Assembly: GCA_028285305.1 (NCBI GenBank)
Contig: JANQPV010000008.1
Span: 1-54,034 of the forward strand
Direction: 5' to 3'
DNA length: 54,034 nucleotides
From: Alphaproteobacteria bacterium
Lineage (GTDB): Bacteria > Pseudomonadota > Alphaproteobacteria > SMXP01
Below the pieces are notes generated by a model that worked only from the letters and a program-made list of their open reading frames with translations, did no database searches and was not told the DNA's origin. The position numbers and the translations under genes were made by a program. Of the stretch, positions 44,612 to 53,940 are shown in pieces (positions within the stretch are counted from its first letter, which is position 1; each line of letters begins with the position of its first letter).

Positions 44612-46618
44612 TTACCAGCCGCCGCCCCCACCGCCACCGCCGCCGCCGCCGGAGAATCCTCCACCACCGCTTGAGAACCCTCCGCTGCCGGATGAAGAGC
44701 CGGGTGCGACGGCCGACGAAGCAACGGAACTGCCCAAGCTCGACGAGAGTGAGGAGGCAAATTGACCGGACCCCAACTGATTCCACGAGGATCCCGAATA
44801 CCAGCGAGGACTGTATGAGGAGCGCGAGGCGCCCGGATCCATGGCGGCATTTGCCAGAACGTCCGCGAACTGTTCCGACCATTCGTTCTCCACATCAAGC
44901 GCAAGGGCATAGGGGAGATATTGTTCAAACAGTTCCGGCGTGCGTTCGGGTCCTCCCATCGCGTTCAAGCGGTGCTTCTCGGCCACGGACAAATATTGTC
45001 GGAAGCCTTCGATCTCGTCCATGATCTGCTGGCCAAACTGGGTGGGGGCCTTAAGAAGATGAAAAAAGATCATGTTCACAGCCGCAACGATGACGATCAG
45101 GAATGCGAGTGCCGCACCGCCTTGGATAACAAAAATGCCGAGAACAATGATCTCGGCAAGGAAGAATGGTGCGGCGAAAGCCGTGATCCCGAGGGCCGCA
45201 CCGAGCCCTGACAAGCGGCGAAAGGGCGACGTAATGACCGTCTTCCAGCGGCTGTACACCATGTTCCCCAAACTTACCACGCCGAGCGTCCAGATGGACA
45301 GCCAGAGGGCTAAAAATCCGGCCACTTCAGACTGGGGCGTGAAGAAAACGGCAATTACGATGAGACCCGCTGATATGCCGAGCCCAATGAAAAAGTGCCT
45401 GAGATTCGAGCGGAAGTACTTGTCACTATATTCGTCCGTGAGGAAATTTCTAAGGCTGCTGATCGCACCGCTCACTTTTGAGTGGTTCTCGTTCTCTAGA
45501 AGGAGAGAGTCGTTGGATGTCAGCAGTTTTCGTGCGATGGCTTTCTCGCCATACGAGAGGGGCTTGTCGCCTGTATCGGGACGCAAGAACCCGATTTCTC
45601 TTAGTTTGCGCAGGCGGTAGCTGCCGTCTTCTTCTTCTATTCGCAGAAACCCTTTGACCGCCATGTCGATGACGGCGGCTGTAAAGGCTTTGCGGTCGTA
45701 CCCCATGCGGCGAATGAACCGACACGCGGCCGGAGAGAGGTCTTTCGGCGGTTCATATCGGGGGAAAATCGTCCCTTTTCTTGGATCGCGCCCCACCCGG
45801 TCCCAGGAGAGATAGTAATAGGTACACAGGCCCAAGAGACCGAGGAGGCCGGCGGCAAATCCCAAATTATCGCGGAAGAACCATTGCGCCCGCTGCGTGG
45901 GTGACGGCTCGGTGACAAAACCCTTGGGCCAATTCACGGCGATGGTAAGACCCTCGCCAGGATTCAATACACGCGTGGTCGCAAACCCTACCCCGTCGTA
46001 TGTCGACACGACCCTATAGTCAGCCCCGGTCTCGCCCTCGTAGCCTGTAAATCCGAGCGCGGCTCCTGCGTTTGCGCCTTCAGGCAGATGGACTACGGCT
46101 TCAGCTTGTTCAATCGGGAAATCCCATTTGGTCCCCGTGGCGTTCCAATAGAGTTCGTCGTAGTCCTCGAAAAATCCAAGTTGGCGATCGGTGATGTAGG
46201 TGATTTCGTACGTGTGCCTGCCCTCAGGAATAAACACGTCTCCGCGGCCAATGCGGACGCGGCTGCCGTTGTCCAAACTCTGCACGACATAATTTGCCGT
46301 TGCCCCATTGTGCAGGACTTCCTCCACATCGAAGCGCACACGAACTCTGTTGCCAAATCGATCCTGATAGGTGGTGGGGAAGTCCCGGTAGATGCCCCGT
46401 TGGATTTTCCGGCCGGCCGCGTAGACCTCAATGGTTTCGCGCACGCGCACGGTGCCGTCTGTGCGAATGGTGATATCGCTTTGGAAATTCAGAATGCGTT
46501 CGCTTTGAGCGGCCTCTTGGGCCGAGGCAGAACCAAGCATCGCCAAGAGCGCAAACAAAGTGAGCACCGTTTGAACCGCTTCGCGCAAAAAGGCGCGATA
46601 CCATCGGGACTGCGTCAT
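44612..46618 (-). CDS. DUF2207 membrane protein with poly-Gly C-terminus
   Basis: A 668-residue envelope protein. A signal peptide (TVLTLFALLAMLGSASA) is followed by a DUF2207 extracytoplasmic domain (RILNFQSDITIRTDGTVRVRETIEVYAAG, QRGIYRDFPT), a membrane helix, a cytoplasmic domain and further membrane helices. It ends in a low-complexity Ser/Gly tail with an uninterrupted glycine run and a final Trp. Family function is unknown. The ATG at 46618 (MTQSRWYR) immediately precedes the signal. It follows lemA closely, a common pairing. Confidence 0.85.
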   Translation of the reverse strand: MTQSRWYRAFLREAVQTVLTLFALLAMLGSASAQEAAQSERILNFQSDITIRTDGTVRVRETIEVYAAGRKIQRGIYRDFPTTYQDRFGNRVRVRFDVEEVLHNGATANYVVQSLDNGSRVRIGRGDVFIPEGRHTYEITYITDRQLGFFEDYDELYWNATGTKWDFPIEQAEAVVHLPEGANAGAALGFTGYEGETGADYRVVSTYDGVGFATTRVLNPGEGLTIAVNWPKGFVTEPSPTQRAQWFFRDNLGFAAGLLGLLGLCTYYYLSWDRVGRDPRKGTIFPRYEPPKDLSPAACRFIRRMGYDRKAFTAAVIDMAVKGFLRIEEEDGSYRLRKLREIGFLRPDTGDKPLSYGEKAIARKLLTSNDSLLLENENHSKVSGAISSLRNFLTDEYSDKYFRSNLRHFFIGLGISAGLIVIAVFFTPQSEVAGFLALWLSIWTLGVVSLGNMVYSRWKTVITSPFRRLSGLGAALGITAFAAPFFLAEIIVLGIFVIQGGAALAFLIVIVAAVNMIFFHLLKAPTQFGQQIMDEIEGFRQYLSVAEKHRLNAMGGPERTPELFEQYLPYALALDVENEWSEQFADVLANAAMDPGASRSSYSPRWYSGSSWNQLGSGQFASSLSSSLGSSVASSAVAPGSSSGSGGFSSGGGGFSGGGGGGGGGGGW

Positions 46619-46661
46619 CAAAGGAACTCTTCGTGCAGAGAGCAAATCCACCGAAGCGCTC

Positions 46662-47219
46662 TCAGCTATCAAACGAAACTTGCGGTACTTCGCGCGCTTT
46701 GGGGTCTTCGATCTCAAAGAATTCGGCTTTTACAAAATTGAACATTCCCGACACAATGTTGCTGGGAAACGACTCGACCGCAATGTTCATATCGCGAACC
46801 GTCCCGTTGTAATAGCGGCGCGACAGTTGAATCTGGTCTTCCACTTCCGACAGGTCGGATTGTAAACCCATGAAGTTTTCATTGGCCTTCAGGTCGGGAT
46901 AGGCTTCGGCCACGGCGAATAATCGTCCGAGGGCGGCAGTCAGCTCCCCCTGGATCTGGGCTTGCTCTGCAACACCGGTTGCCCCAACGCTTTTCGTCCG
47001 CAGGTTTGTCACCTCTTCCAGCGTTTGTTTTTCGTGGGCGGCATAACCTTTGACTGTCTCCACAAGATTGGGGATGAGGTTGGCCCGGCGCTTTAACTGG
47101 GTGTCTATCCCACTCCAGCCTTCGCCCACGAGCGTCTTCTTTTTCACAAGGTCATTGTACAAATAAATTCCGTAAACAAGGACTAGACCAATCAGTCCCA
47201 ATATTATTAGAAACCCCAT
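46662..47219 (-). CDS. lemA: LemA-family protein
   Basis: A 185-residue protein with one N-terminal membrane helix (FLIILGLIGLVLVYGIYLYNDLV). The conserved LemA helical body follows: VGEGWSGIDTQLKRRANLIPNLVETVKGYAAHEKQTLEEVTNLR, LKANENFMGLQSDLSEVEDQIQLSRRYYN and NIAVESFPSNIVSGMF. The role is unknown. It is the upstream partner of the DUF2207 gene. Confidence 0.93.
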   Translation of the reverse strand: MGFLIILGLIGLVLVYGIYLYNDLVKKKTLVGEGWSGIDTQLKRRANLIPNLVETVKGYAAHEKQTLEEVTNLRTKSVGATGVAEQAQIQGELTAALGRLFAVAEAYPDLKANENFMGLQSDLSEVEDQIQLSRRYYNGTVRDMNIAVESFPSNIVSGMFNFVKAEFFEIEDPKAREVPQVSFDS

Positions 47220-47240
47220 TTCGTATTGGTCCTCTTCCTG

Positions 47241-47567
47241 TTAGCTTCCCCGTAGGAACAATCTCTTCACGCCGTACATAGCGGTAATGACGACCAAAAA
47301 TCCGACGAATCGGATAATGACAACTGTGGCATCGAGATCAAGTAATTTGTCCCAGAACTGTTCAGCGATGTCTTCGATGCTTGTGTTCCAGGTGTTGTTA
47401 AATGCAAGCGTTACGAACTGATCTATCAGTAAGGCTCCGGCGGCAAAGAAGACGATGTGATGATATCGCCCCATGACCATCATCGTGATGAAGGCGATCA
47501 TTATTCCCTGAATTGAATTTACAGCGTCGAACGCTTCGGCAAGCAAGGCCGATAAGCTCTCCGGCAT
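47241..47567 (-). CDS. Small membrane protein of unknown function
   Basis: About 108 residues with two to three hydrophobic helices (SIQGIMIAFITMMVMG, IVFFAAGALLIDQFVTLAF and VVIIRFVGFLVVITAMYGV). I chose the ATG at 47567, because GGAG lies about 9 nt upstream; the first in-frame ATG at 47576 touches that GGAG directly. It precedes lemA by 21 nt and is probably in the same transcript. No family recognised. Confidence 0.65.
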   Translation of the reverse strand: MPESLSALLAEAFDAVNSIQGIMIAFITMMVMGRYHHIVFFAAGALLIDQFVTLAFNNTWNTSIEDIAEQFWDKLLDLDATVVIIRFVGFLVVITAMYGVKRLFLRGS

Positions 47568-47809
47568 GTTCCCCATCTCCGATTAATGGCAACTCTGTAA
47601 CGGTTAGCCAGGCGTTCTCTTCCAGCGTCTTCTTTTCCACCGGACGTTCCCCTGCCCCACGCGCGCAGTATGCTACTGCCGCTTAGACCTTTTGTGAAGC
47701 ATGTGTTTAGGGCCGCTTTGGGTCAAAAATAGGTCCAGCCACGCGGTCAAACTCAGCAGACACGAGTGGGGATGGCCTCTCAAGGATCGAGCTACTTTTG
47801 CGATGTCGG

Positions 47810-50389
47810 TCAGGCACGATTTTCCGCAATTGGCGCCATCGTACCTTGTTCTGTGCTGGCCCTCCCCGGATCGGTGGCCCGCGCGACGGCAGCCAAGAGC
47901 TCGTCGTAATCGATCGGCTTGCTTACGTAATCGGTCATTCCTGCCGCAAGATATCTTTCCCGGTCCCCCTGCATTGCATTCGCTGTCAGGGCGATAATTG
48001 GAATATCTTTGTAGGGAGTATCTAGTGATCTAATCACGCTCGTCGCCAATGTGCCGTCCATGACGGGCATGAAGATGTCCATCAATATCAAATCGAAAGG
48101 TTGGGAATTTAGTGCAGAGAGCGCTTCAGCCCCATTGTTGACCATGTGGACATCGTGTCCTGCGGCATCGAGAAACGTGCTCACCACTTTTTGGTTCGTG
48201 TTGTGATCTTCTGCGACAAGAATACGAAGCTTTTTTTGGACGGTTGAAGGGTTGGATTGTTCGGCGGAACGCTTGATAGAGCATGTCTCGGTCTGTTTTT
48301 CGACGCGCTCTGGAACCGTGAACCAGAATGTACTGCCCTTTCCGCGTTCGCCTTCGATGCCGATTTCGCCGCCCATCAAAGTGACGAGCTGTTTGCAAAT
48401 GGCCAGACCTAATCCGGTCCCGCCAAATCGCCGGGTGGTCGTGGAATCTTCCTGCGCGAAACGATCGAATATCCTCTCTCGTGCCTCGGGCGCAATGCCG
48501 ATGCCCGTATCTTTGACCTCAAACCGCAGCAACGACGTGCCGCTGGCTTCCTGACGTAAGATGCGCAGGTCGATGCAACCACTTTCAGTGAATTTGATCG
48601 CATTGCCGATCAGATTTGTGAGGATTTGGCGCAGGCGCGTTGGATCACCGGTTATGGTGGATGGCAAGTTCTCGTCAATGGCCAAGGATAACTGCAATCC
48701 CTTTTCTTGGGCCTTGATCGAGTGAAGAGCAACGACGCTGTCTGCAACTGTTCGAAGATCGAACTGAATTGACTCGAGGGTCGTCTGTTCCGCGTCAAGC
48801 TTCGAGAAATCGAGAATATCGTCGAGGATCGCCAAAAGGCTCTTGGCAGATTCCTTTGCGATGAGGGCGTTTTCCCGTTGGGCATCGCTCAGCTCACTGC
48901 GGTTAAGCAATTCGATCATGCCGAGAACACCATTCATTGGTGTACGAATTTCGTGACTCATTGTGGCCAAGAACTGGCTCTTCGCAATTGCCGCCGCCTC
49001 TGCTTGCTTGCGCTGCTTTTCGAGTTCCAGGCTGGCCAATTTCCGCTCGGTAATATCTTGCACGGCACCGGCAACACGAATGCCGCCGTCTTCCGTTTCA
49101 ATCCTGTGGCCCGTAATCAAACACCAGATATTGCGGCCCTTCACGGTCGTCTGACGCACTTCGACTTCGACGGGCGTGCCATCCTCCTCGCAGCGATCCA
49201 TGGCTTCCATCGCTTTAAGCATGTCCTCAGGATTAAAGTAGGGCGCCAAAGATTCGATCGTCGGAACGAAGTCATCATCGACTTCCAACAGGGCGAGCGC
49301 TTCCTTGGAAAGAATTGGTTCTTTGGTTTCGAGAATTCGCTCCCAGGCCCCAATTTTTGCCACTTCGGCGGCTTCCGCCAAGAACGCCTGGTTTTTGCGA
49401 AGCGATGCTTCAAGCTCTTTGCGGGCGGTGATGTCGAAAGCTATGGCGACTAACTTTTCGAGTTGGCCTGATTGAGACAAGATGGGCACGACGGTCGAGT
49501 CCATCCAAAAGAGAGAGCCGTCTTTTGCCTTTAGGCTAATCTCGTCATGCCACGTCTCACCCGATTGCACGGCTTGCCAGTATCGCTCGTAGAACGCGCC
49601 TGAATGTTTGTCCGATTGCAGGATGGTCTGCGGCCTTCCCAGGAGCTCTTCCTTCTCAAATCCGAGGGAGCGGCAGATGAGATCGTTCAAAAAGAGGAAT
49701 TTCCCTTGCGGATCGACGATCGACACATGGGCATGCTGATCAAGAGCCGATTGATATGCTGACAAATTCGTGAGTGCGGAATCGGCATCAGCCAATGCAT
49801 TTCTCAGCTGTTCGCGCTCCGCCCGCTGTTGCGTGATGTCCTGGAAGGCGCCGTAGACTTTGGTCGGGACACCATTCAAATCCATCCGCTGACCCACAGC
49901 GCGGACCCAGATATTCCGGCCCTTCGCTGTGCAAAGGGGCAGCTCAAGGTCCCAGGCATCGCCCTCTTCGATCCCTTTTTGGACGGCTTCTTCAATCCGT
50001 GCACGCGCATTCTCCGGATAAAATTGAAGAGCATTCTCCAGCGTTGGTTGAAAGTTCTCTCCGACCTCATGAATGGCCCGGGTCTGGGCCGTCCATACGA
50101 GATGCCCGGATGCAATATCCAATTCCCAACCGCCAATTTGTGCGACTGCGGACATGCTTTCCAACAGGTGATTGGTTGGCCCGGTAAAAATGTTCCGGCT
50201 TAACCGTTTGGACTTCGCAGCAAAAAAGAACGCGGCCGCAACGCTGAGACCGACTCCAAATCCATGGAGGACTTCTATGACCCATCTTTCAACGGACTCA
50301 TATTGTATTGGGGAACTCAGAAATGAAAGCGCAATGTGGATTCCAAAAACCAGCGCCCCAATTAGCCCGCTCTTTTGCGTCAGAGACAT
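47810..50389 (-). CDS. Hybrid histidine kinase with three PAS domains
   Basis: An 859-residue membrane-anchored sensor. Two N-terminal membrane helices (about 10-25 and 40-58) are followed by PAS-like domains at about 80-190, 205-325 and 335-450, and then the dimerisation/phospho-acceptor box SHEIRTPMNG (His 479). The ATPase has N-box IGNAIKFTESG, DTGIGIAPEAR and FGGTGLGLAICKQL, and a C-terminal receiver (ILVAEDHNTNQKVV, LILMDIFMPVMDG, YVSKPI) closes the protein. The input signal is unknown; the PAS domains lack obvious cofactor motifs. It lies just downstream of fliJ behind a terminator. Confidence 0.92.
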   Translation of the reverse strand: MSLTQKSGLIGALVFGIHIALSFLSSPIQYESVERWVIEVLHGFGVGLSVAAAFFFAAKSKRLSRNIFTGPTNHLLESMSAVAQIGGWELDIASGHLVWTAQTRAIHEVGENFQPTLENALQFYPENARARIEEAVQKGIEEGDAWDLELPLCTAKGRNIWVRAVGQRMDLNGVPTKVYGAFQDITQQRAEREQLRNALADADSALTNLSAYQSALDQHAHVSIVDPQGKFLFLNDLICRSLGFEKEELLGRPQTILQSDKHSGAFYERYWQAVQSGETWHDEISLKAKDGSLFWMDSTVVPILSQSGQLEKLVAIAFDITARKELEASLRKNQAFLAEAAEVAKIGAWERILETKEPILSKEALALLEVDDDFVPTIESLAPYFNPEDMLKAMEAMDRCEEDGTPVEVEVRQTTVKGRNIWCLITGHRIETEDGGIRVAGAVQDITERKLASLELEKQRKQAEAAAIAKSQFLATMSHEIRTPMNGVLGMIELLNRSELSDAQRENALIAKESAKSLLAILDDILDFSKLDAEQTTLESIQFDLRTVADSVVALHSIKAQEKGLQLSLAIDENLPSTITGDPTRLRQILTNLIGNAIKFTESGCIDLRILRQEASGTSLLRFEVKDTGIGIAPEARERIFDRFAQEDSTTTRRFGGTGLGLAICKQLVTLMGGEIGIEGERGKGSTFWFTVPERVEKQTETCSIKRSAEQSNPSTVQKKLRILVAEDHNTNQKVVSTFLDAAGHDVHMVNNGAEALSALNSQPFDLILMDIFMPVMDGTLATSVIRSLDTPYKDIPIIALTANAMQGDRERYLAAGMTDYVSKPIDYDELLAAVARATDPGRASTEQGTMAPIAENRA

Positions 50390-50439
50390 TTTTGTCCAGG
50401 CCCGCTGCCAACTCTAATTCTTATCGGAGACTAAATCTG

Positions 50440-50486
50440 GCAAAAAAGAGTTTAGGGCCCGTTAGAAAGGCCTAAACAAACTCTTA
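50440..50486 (-). terminator. Intrinsic terminator of fliI-fliJ
   Basis: Read on the minus strand, a stem made from AAGAGTTT...TTTAGG and CCTAAACTCTT is followed by a run of six Ts. It lies in the 124-nt gap between the fliJ stop and the kinase start, so the kinase should have its own promoter. Confidence 0.7.
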
Positions 50487-50513
50487 ACAATGAATGAAAA
50501 GTGATCGTTGCGT

Positions 50514-50930
50514 TTATGTTTTCTTTCGAAACGCCCGAACCCCTGCAAGTTCGTCGAAAGCCGCCTGGTCCTTGTGTTTTTGTTCGAGCCGCTCTTGCAA
50601 TCGAATTTCCTCTTCAATCAGTTCGTATTTTTTCAGCTTACGGAACGAAGCCGCAACGGCTTCTTGTGCAATTTTGAGATCGTCTTGAATCTCATTTAGC
50701 TCACCAGCGAGCTTCTGGCGGGCCAAGAGCACAGACTGGGCATAAGCTGCGAAGATCTGTCCTCCCGATTCCATCTGACTGGCATGGTCTTGCTCTTCGA
50801 TGACCGATCGCTCCAACTCGTCCCCGAGCGCCTGAAGTTCATGCTGCCGGGCGAGCAACTTCGATAAGTGACGACGTTCTTTGTCAACATTCCACTTTTG
50901 AACCCGAACTAGCGTTTTGAGGGATTTCAT
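50514..50930 (-). CDS. fliJ: Flagellar export chaperone FliJ
   Basis: A 138-residue, almost entirely helical coiled-coil protein (KTLVRVQKWNVDKERRHLSKLLARQHEL and a long Glu/Arg/Lys-rich second helix). Size, composition and position directly after fliI identify it as FliJ, the stalk-like partner of the flagellar export ATPase; sequence conservation in this family is low. Confidence 0.85.
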   Translation of the reverse strand: MKSLKTLVRVQKWNVDKERRHLSKLLARQHELQALGDELERSVIEEQDHASQMESGGQIFAAYAQSVLLARQKLAGELNEIQDDLKIAQEAVAASFRKLKKYELIEEEIRLQERLEQKHKDQAAFDELAGVRAFRKKT

Positions 50931-50971
50931 TCGGCCGCCTTACCTAGGATGTTAGCCACTCATTCACGTCG

Positions 50972-52345
50972 CTAAGCCGCTTCGCCGGCATTGCCGAGTA
51001 GGTTTGTATCGGGCATGTCTTCGTCAACTTCTTGGCCGACAGGCAGCAGTTGTTCCAACTGGGAAAAACACTCTGTAAGCGTTGTGCGATCGTGCTTCGA
51101 TTGGTTCAAGAAGGCCTCGATTCTGGGCATATATTCGATGGCCTCGTCGACTTCGGGATCGGCGCCGCGCTGATACGCACCGAGCCGGATCAACTCCTCC
51201 ATGTCGGTGTACGTTGCAAGCATCCGGCGCGCTCTGTTGATCAAATGAGTCTCTTCTGGGGGGTTACAGTCCGGCATAGTCCGGGAAACCGACTTTAAGA
51301 CGTTGATCGCCGGGTAGCGTCCGCGCTCAGCTATGCTCCGCTCCATAACAATGTGACCGTCCAAGATGCCACGCACTGCGTCTGCAATCGGTTCGTCAAA
51401 ATCTCCCCCTTCGACGAGAACAGTGAACAGACCCGTAATGCTTCCCTCGTCCGTTCCCGGGCCGGCACGTTCAAGAAGTTTCGGCAGCTCGGCAAACACA
51501 GTGGGCGGATAGCCCTTGGTGGTGGGTGGCTCTCCCGCCGAAAGTCCAATTTCGCGTTGCGCCATCGCAAATCTGGTTACGCTGTCGATGAGGCACAGAA
51601 CACGCGCGCCCTGATCGCGAAAATACTCAGCCGTTGTCAAGGTTGTGTAGGCTGCTTGACGCCGCATAATGGCCGATTCATCGGACGTCGCCACAATCAC
51701 TACACTTCGGGACATGCCCTCGGCGCCGAGTTCATCCTGAATGAACTCCTGGACCTCTCTGCCGCGTTCCCCGATCAGACCGATCACCGCCACATCGCAA
51801 TCAGTATACCGGGCCAACATGGACAACAGGACGGACTTGCCCACGCCGGATCCAGCAAAGATGCCGATTCTTTGCCCCCGACAGCACGTTACAAAGGTGT
51901 TAAGGGCTCGAACTCCCAAGTCAATCCGCGATCCGACCCGCGTACGGGCATGGGCCGGAGGGGGCGAGCTTGCAATTGAGTAGGCGTGGCGACCGGATGG
52001 CAACGCACCAAGCCCGTCGACCGGTTCGGCGAGACCATTGATCACGCGTCCGAGCCAGCGGTTGGATGGTTGAAGCACAGGCCGCGCGGAAACGAACTCA
52101 GCTTCGCAGCCCGTCCCGACACTGTCCAACGGGCCAAACGGCAAACACATGGCAATTCGGCCTTCAAAGCCGATGACTTCGCACAGGAGAGGCTCAAGCT
52201 GAGGGCGAATGATCCGTACCCGAGACCCGATCCGGGCGACGTGCGCCAGACCCACAACATCGACCCGCAATCCGCGAACGGAGGAAACGCGCCCTCGCTC
52301 ACGCAAACGCGGTAAATCTCTGATCGATTGAATGAGGTCGTTCAT
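50972..52345 (-). CDS. fliI: Flagellum-specific export ATPase FliI
   Basis: A 457-residue F1-type ATPase energising flagellar type III export. The P-loop is [14 protein letters not shown], Walker B is [13 protein letters not shown], and FliI-typical [29 protein letters not shown] and [19 protein letters not shown] follow. FliJ lies downstream. Its start is 347 bp from the divergent ctrA gene. Confidence 0.96.
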   Translation of the reverse strand: MNDLIQSIRDLPRLRERGRVSSVRGLRVDVVGLAHVARIGSRVRIIRPQLEPLLCEVIGFEGRIAMCLPFGPLDSVGTGCEAEFVSARPVLQPSNRWLGRVINGLAEPVDGLGALPSGRHAYSIASSPPPAHARTRVGSRIDLGVRALNTFVTCCRGQRIGIFAGSGVGKSVLLSMLARYTDCDVAVIGLIGERGREVQEFIQDELGAEGMSRSVVIVATSDESAIMRRQAAYTTLTTAEYFRDQGARVLCLIDSVTRFAMAQREIGLSAGEPPTTKGYPPTVFAELPKLLERAGPGTDEGSITGLFTVLVEGGDFDEPIADAVRGILDGHIVMERSIAERGRYPAINVLKSVSRTMPDCNPPEETHLINRARRMLATYTDMEELIRLGAYQRGADPEVDEAIEYMPRIEAFLNQSKHDRTTLTECFSQLEQLLPVGQEVDEDMPDTNLLGNAGEAA

Positions 52346-52692
52346 CTCGGCTCGGCTTGGATAATCACTTAAGGTTCGCCCCTTCGAGCGTTACCGTTTT
52401 CAATTAAGGTGACGTAAATCTTCCGAATCGTTTAGGCTCGCCGTCTGATCCAGTTCGTATCCAGTATTTTGTACTAGGGCGCTGTGTGGCTGCTTTTATT
52501 CGCGGTAACTTGCCCGAAATGTCGGCTAATGAATGCTGAAATCGATACCGCATTTCGAAAGATAAAAATTTTGATCTCATTAACCAATATTAAGGAATTG
52601 GCCCTTACCGTGAGTCGCATATTAACCCTGTGGGGACCATTTGCAGGGGAACCAATAGGTATTCGTGCGACTAACCGGGAGGGGATTACCCG
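52346..52692. promoter_or_regulatory. Divergent fliI / ctrA control region
   Basis: These 347 bp contain no supported gene. They hold a CtrA-like site TTAA-N6-TTAA (52580-52593), another TTAACC half-site at 52622-52627, and the CcrM-type methylation sequences GAATC (about 52426) and GAGTC (52612-52616). The CtrA box is one base short of the TTAA-N7-TTAA consensus. Confidence 0.6.
52580..52593. promoter_or_regulatory. CtrA-like binding site
   Basis: TTAACCAATATTAA: two TTAA half-sites 6 bp apart, about 100 bp upstream of the ctrA start. It fits autoregulation as known for ctrA in Caulobacter and relatives; spacing is one less than the consensus. Confidence 0.5.
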
Positions 52693-53385
52693 ATGCGTGT
52701 ACTACTGATTGAAGACGACAGCGCCACGGCGCAAAGCATTGAGCTGATGCTCAAATCCGAGGGATTTAATGTCTATACCACGGATTTGGGAGAGGAAGGC
52801 GTCGATCTTGGGAAACTCTACGACTACGATATTATCTTACTCGATTTGAACCTGCCGGATATGAGCGGATTTGACGTGCTCAAAACGCTCCGCTTGGCGA
52901 AAATCGGAACACCGATCTTGATCTTGTCCGGCCTTGCGGGAATTGAGAACAAAGTCCGCGGCTTGGGCTTCGGCGCCGATGACTACATGACAAAGCCCTT
53001 TCATAAGGACGAATTGGTTGCACGCATTCACGCGGTCGTTCGCCGCTCGAAAGGTCACTCTCAATCAATCATCCAAACGGGCAAATTGCGAGTCAATTTG
53101 GATACGAAGACAGTTGAAGTGGACGGCCAGCGGGTACATCTGACCGGCAAAGAATATCAGATGCTGGAACTTCTATCGTTGCGTAAGGGTACGACGCTGA
53201 CGAAAGAGATGTTTCTCAATCATCTGTATGGCGGGATGGATGAGCCAGAGCTCAAGATCATTGACGTGTTCATATGCAAGCTGCGCAAGAAATTGGCTGC
53301 CGCCACAGCCGGTGACCACTATATTGAAACAGTTTGGGGCCGAGGCTACGTCCTGAGGGACCCACAAGAGGAGGCGGCGGCTTAG
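52693..53385 (+). CDS. ctrA: Cell-cycle response regulator CtrA
   Basis: A 230-residue OmpR-type regulator. The receiver starts [25 protein letters not shown], has its phospho-acceptor Asp in [18 protein letters not shown], and ends near [15 protein letters not shown]. The winged-helix DNA-binding domain has the CtrA hallmark segments [37 protein letters not shown] and [15 protein letters not shown] strong GGAGG ribosome site precedes the ATG. CtrA controls flagellar, division and methylation genes in alphaproteobacteria. It faces fliI across a shared regulatory region. Confidence 0.98.
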   Translation: MRVLLIEDDSATAQSIELMLKSEGFNVYTTDLGEEGVDLGKLYDYDIILLDLNLPDMSGFDVLKTLRLAKIGTPILILSGLAGIENKVRGLGFGADDYMTKPFHKDELVARIHAVVRRSKGHSQSIIQTGKLRVNLDTKTVEVDGQRVHLTGKEYQMLELLSLRKGTTLTKEMFLNHLYGGMDEPELKIIDVFICKLRKKLAAATAGDHYIETVWGRGYVLRDPQEEAAA

Positions 53386-53390
53386 AGGCA

Positions 53391-53452
53391 ACGCCTTTTT
53401 TTCTATTCACAGTTTGATTGAAGCTGCCGAGACTATAGGTGTCGGCAGTTTT
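53391..53452 (+). terminator. Tandem terminators after ctrA
   Basis: A small hairpin aggc-aac-gcct followed by seven Ts (53391-53402) lies just after the stop. A stronger stem ctgccga (53424-53430) / tcggcag (53442-53448) with TTTT follows. Confidence 0.75.
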
Positions 53453-53523
53453 GTGTTGCCGGCTTTCGCATGAGGGCGATGCCCACCCCGTCCCGGGCCT
53501 AACCAAGGCCGAACAAATTCAAG

Positions 53524-53826
53524 CTAAGCCAGGTCCCGGCCATCCTTCAGTGCGTCCATTAGTTCGCCGATCGGTATGGCTGCGAGTGTTGTGATTTCGA
53601 GCGTGCCCCGAGCCGCTAAGTCGATGCTGAGATGAGCGATCGCTTTATTGTCAGGTGCCTCAATGATGGAAACAAAATCGTAAGGACCGAGTGTTGCGAA
53701 TTGCTGGAGAACTTTGCATCCAGCATCGCTGATTTCCTGATTGACGGCACCGGTCCGGCTGGGGTCTTGATGGAGCGTTTTCGCGCCCTCCGGCGTCAGT
53801 TTGGAGAGAAGTACGTAATGCGGCAT
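53524..53826 (-). CDS. GYD-domain protein
   Basis: A 100-residue protein with MPHYVLLSKLTPEGAKTL, GCKVLQQFATLGPYDFVSIIEAPDNKAIAHLSIDLAARGTLEITTLAAIP. This fits the GYD family of small dimeric alpha/beta proteins, whose function is unknown; the GYD motif reads GPYD here. The ATG at 53826 has an AAGGAG ribosome site at good spacing. Convergent with ctrA. Confidence 0.88.
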   Translation of the reverse strand: MPHYVLLSKLTPEGAKTLHQDPSRTGAVNQEISDAGCKVLQQFATLGPYDFVSIIEAPDNKAIAHLSIDLAARGTLEITTLAAIPIGELMDALKDGRDLA

Positions 53827-53940
53827 GGTCAGATCTCCTTGGGTTAAGAGGATATTCACGGTCCGCCACGCCCTTTAGCATGCGTACAGATGAATTCGCG
53901 TGTCAACAGCAAGCGGTGTGGCGATGAACAACGCGCCGTC

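Noticed and set aside
44548-45024. Plus-strand frames with poly-Pro or poly-Arg
   Set aside because: These are the reverse reading of the poly-Gly tail codons of the DUF2207 gene.
52484-52708. 74-codon plus-strand frame upstream of ctrA
   Set aside because: It overlaps the ctrA ribosome site and start, has no ribosome site of its own, and covers the regulatory region with CtrA-like boxes.
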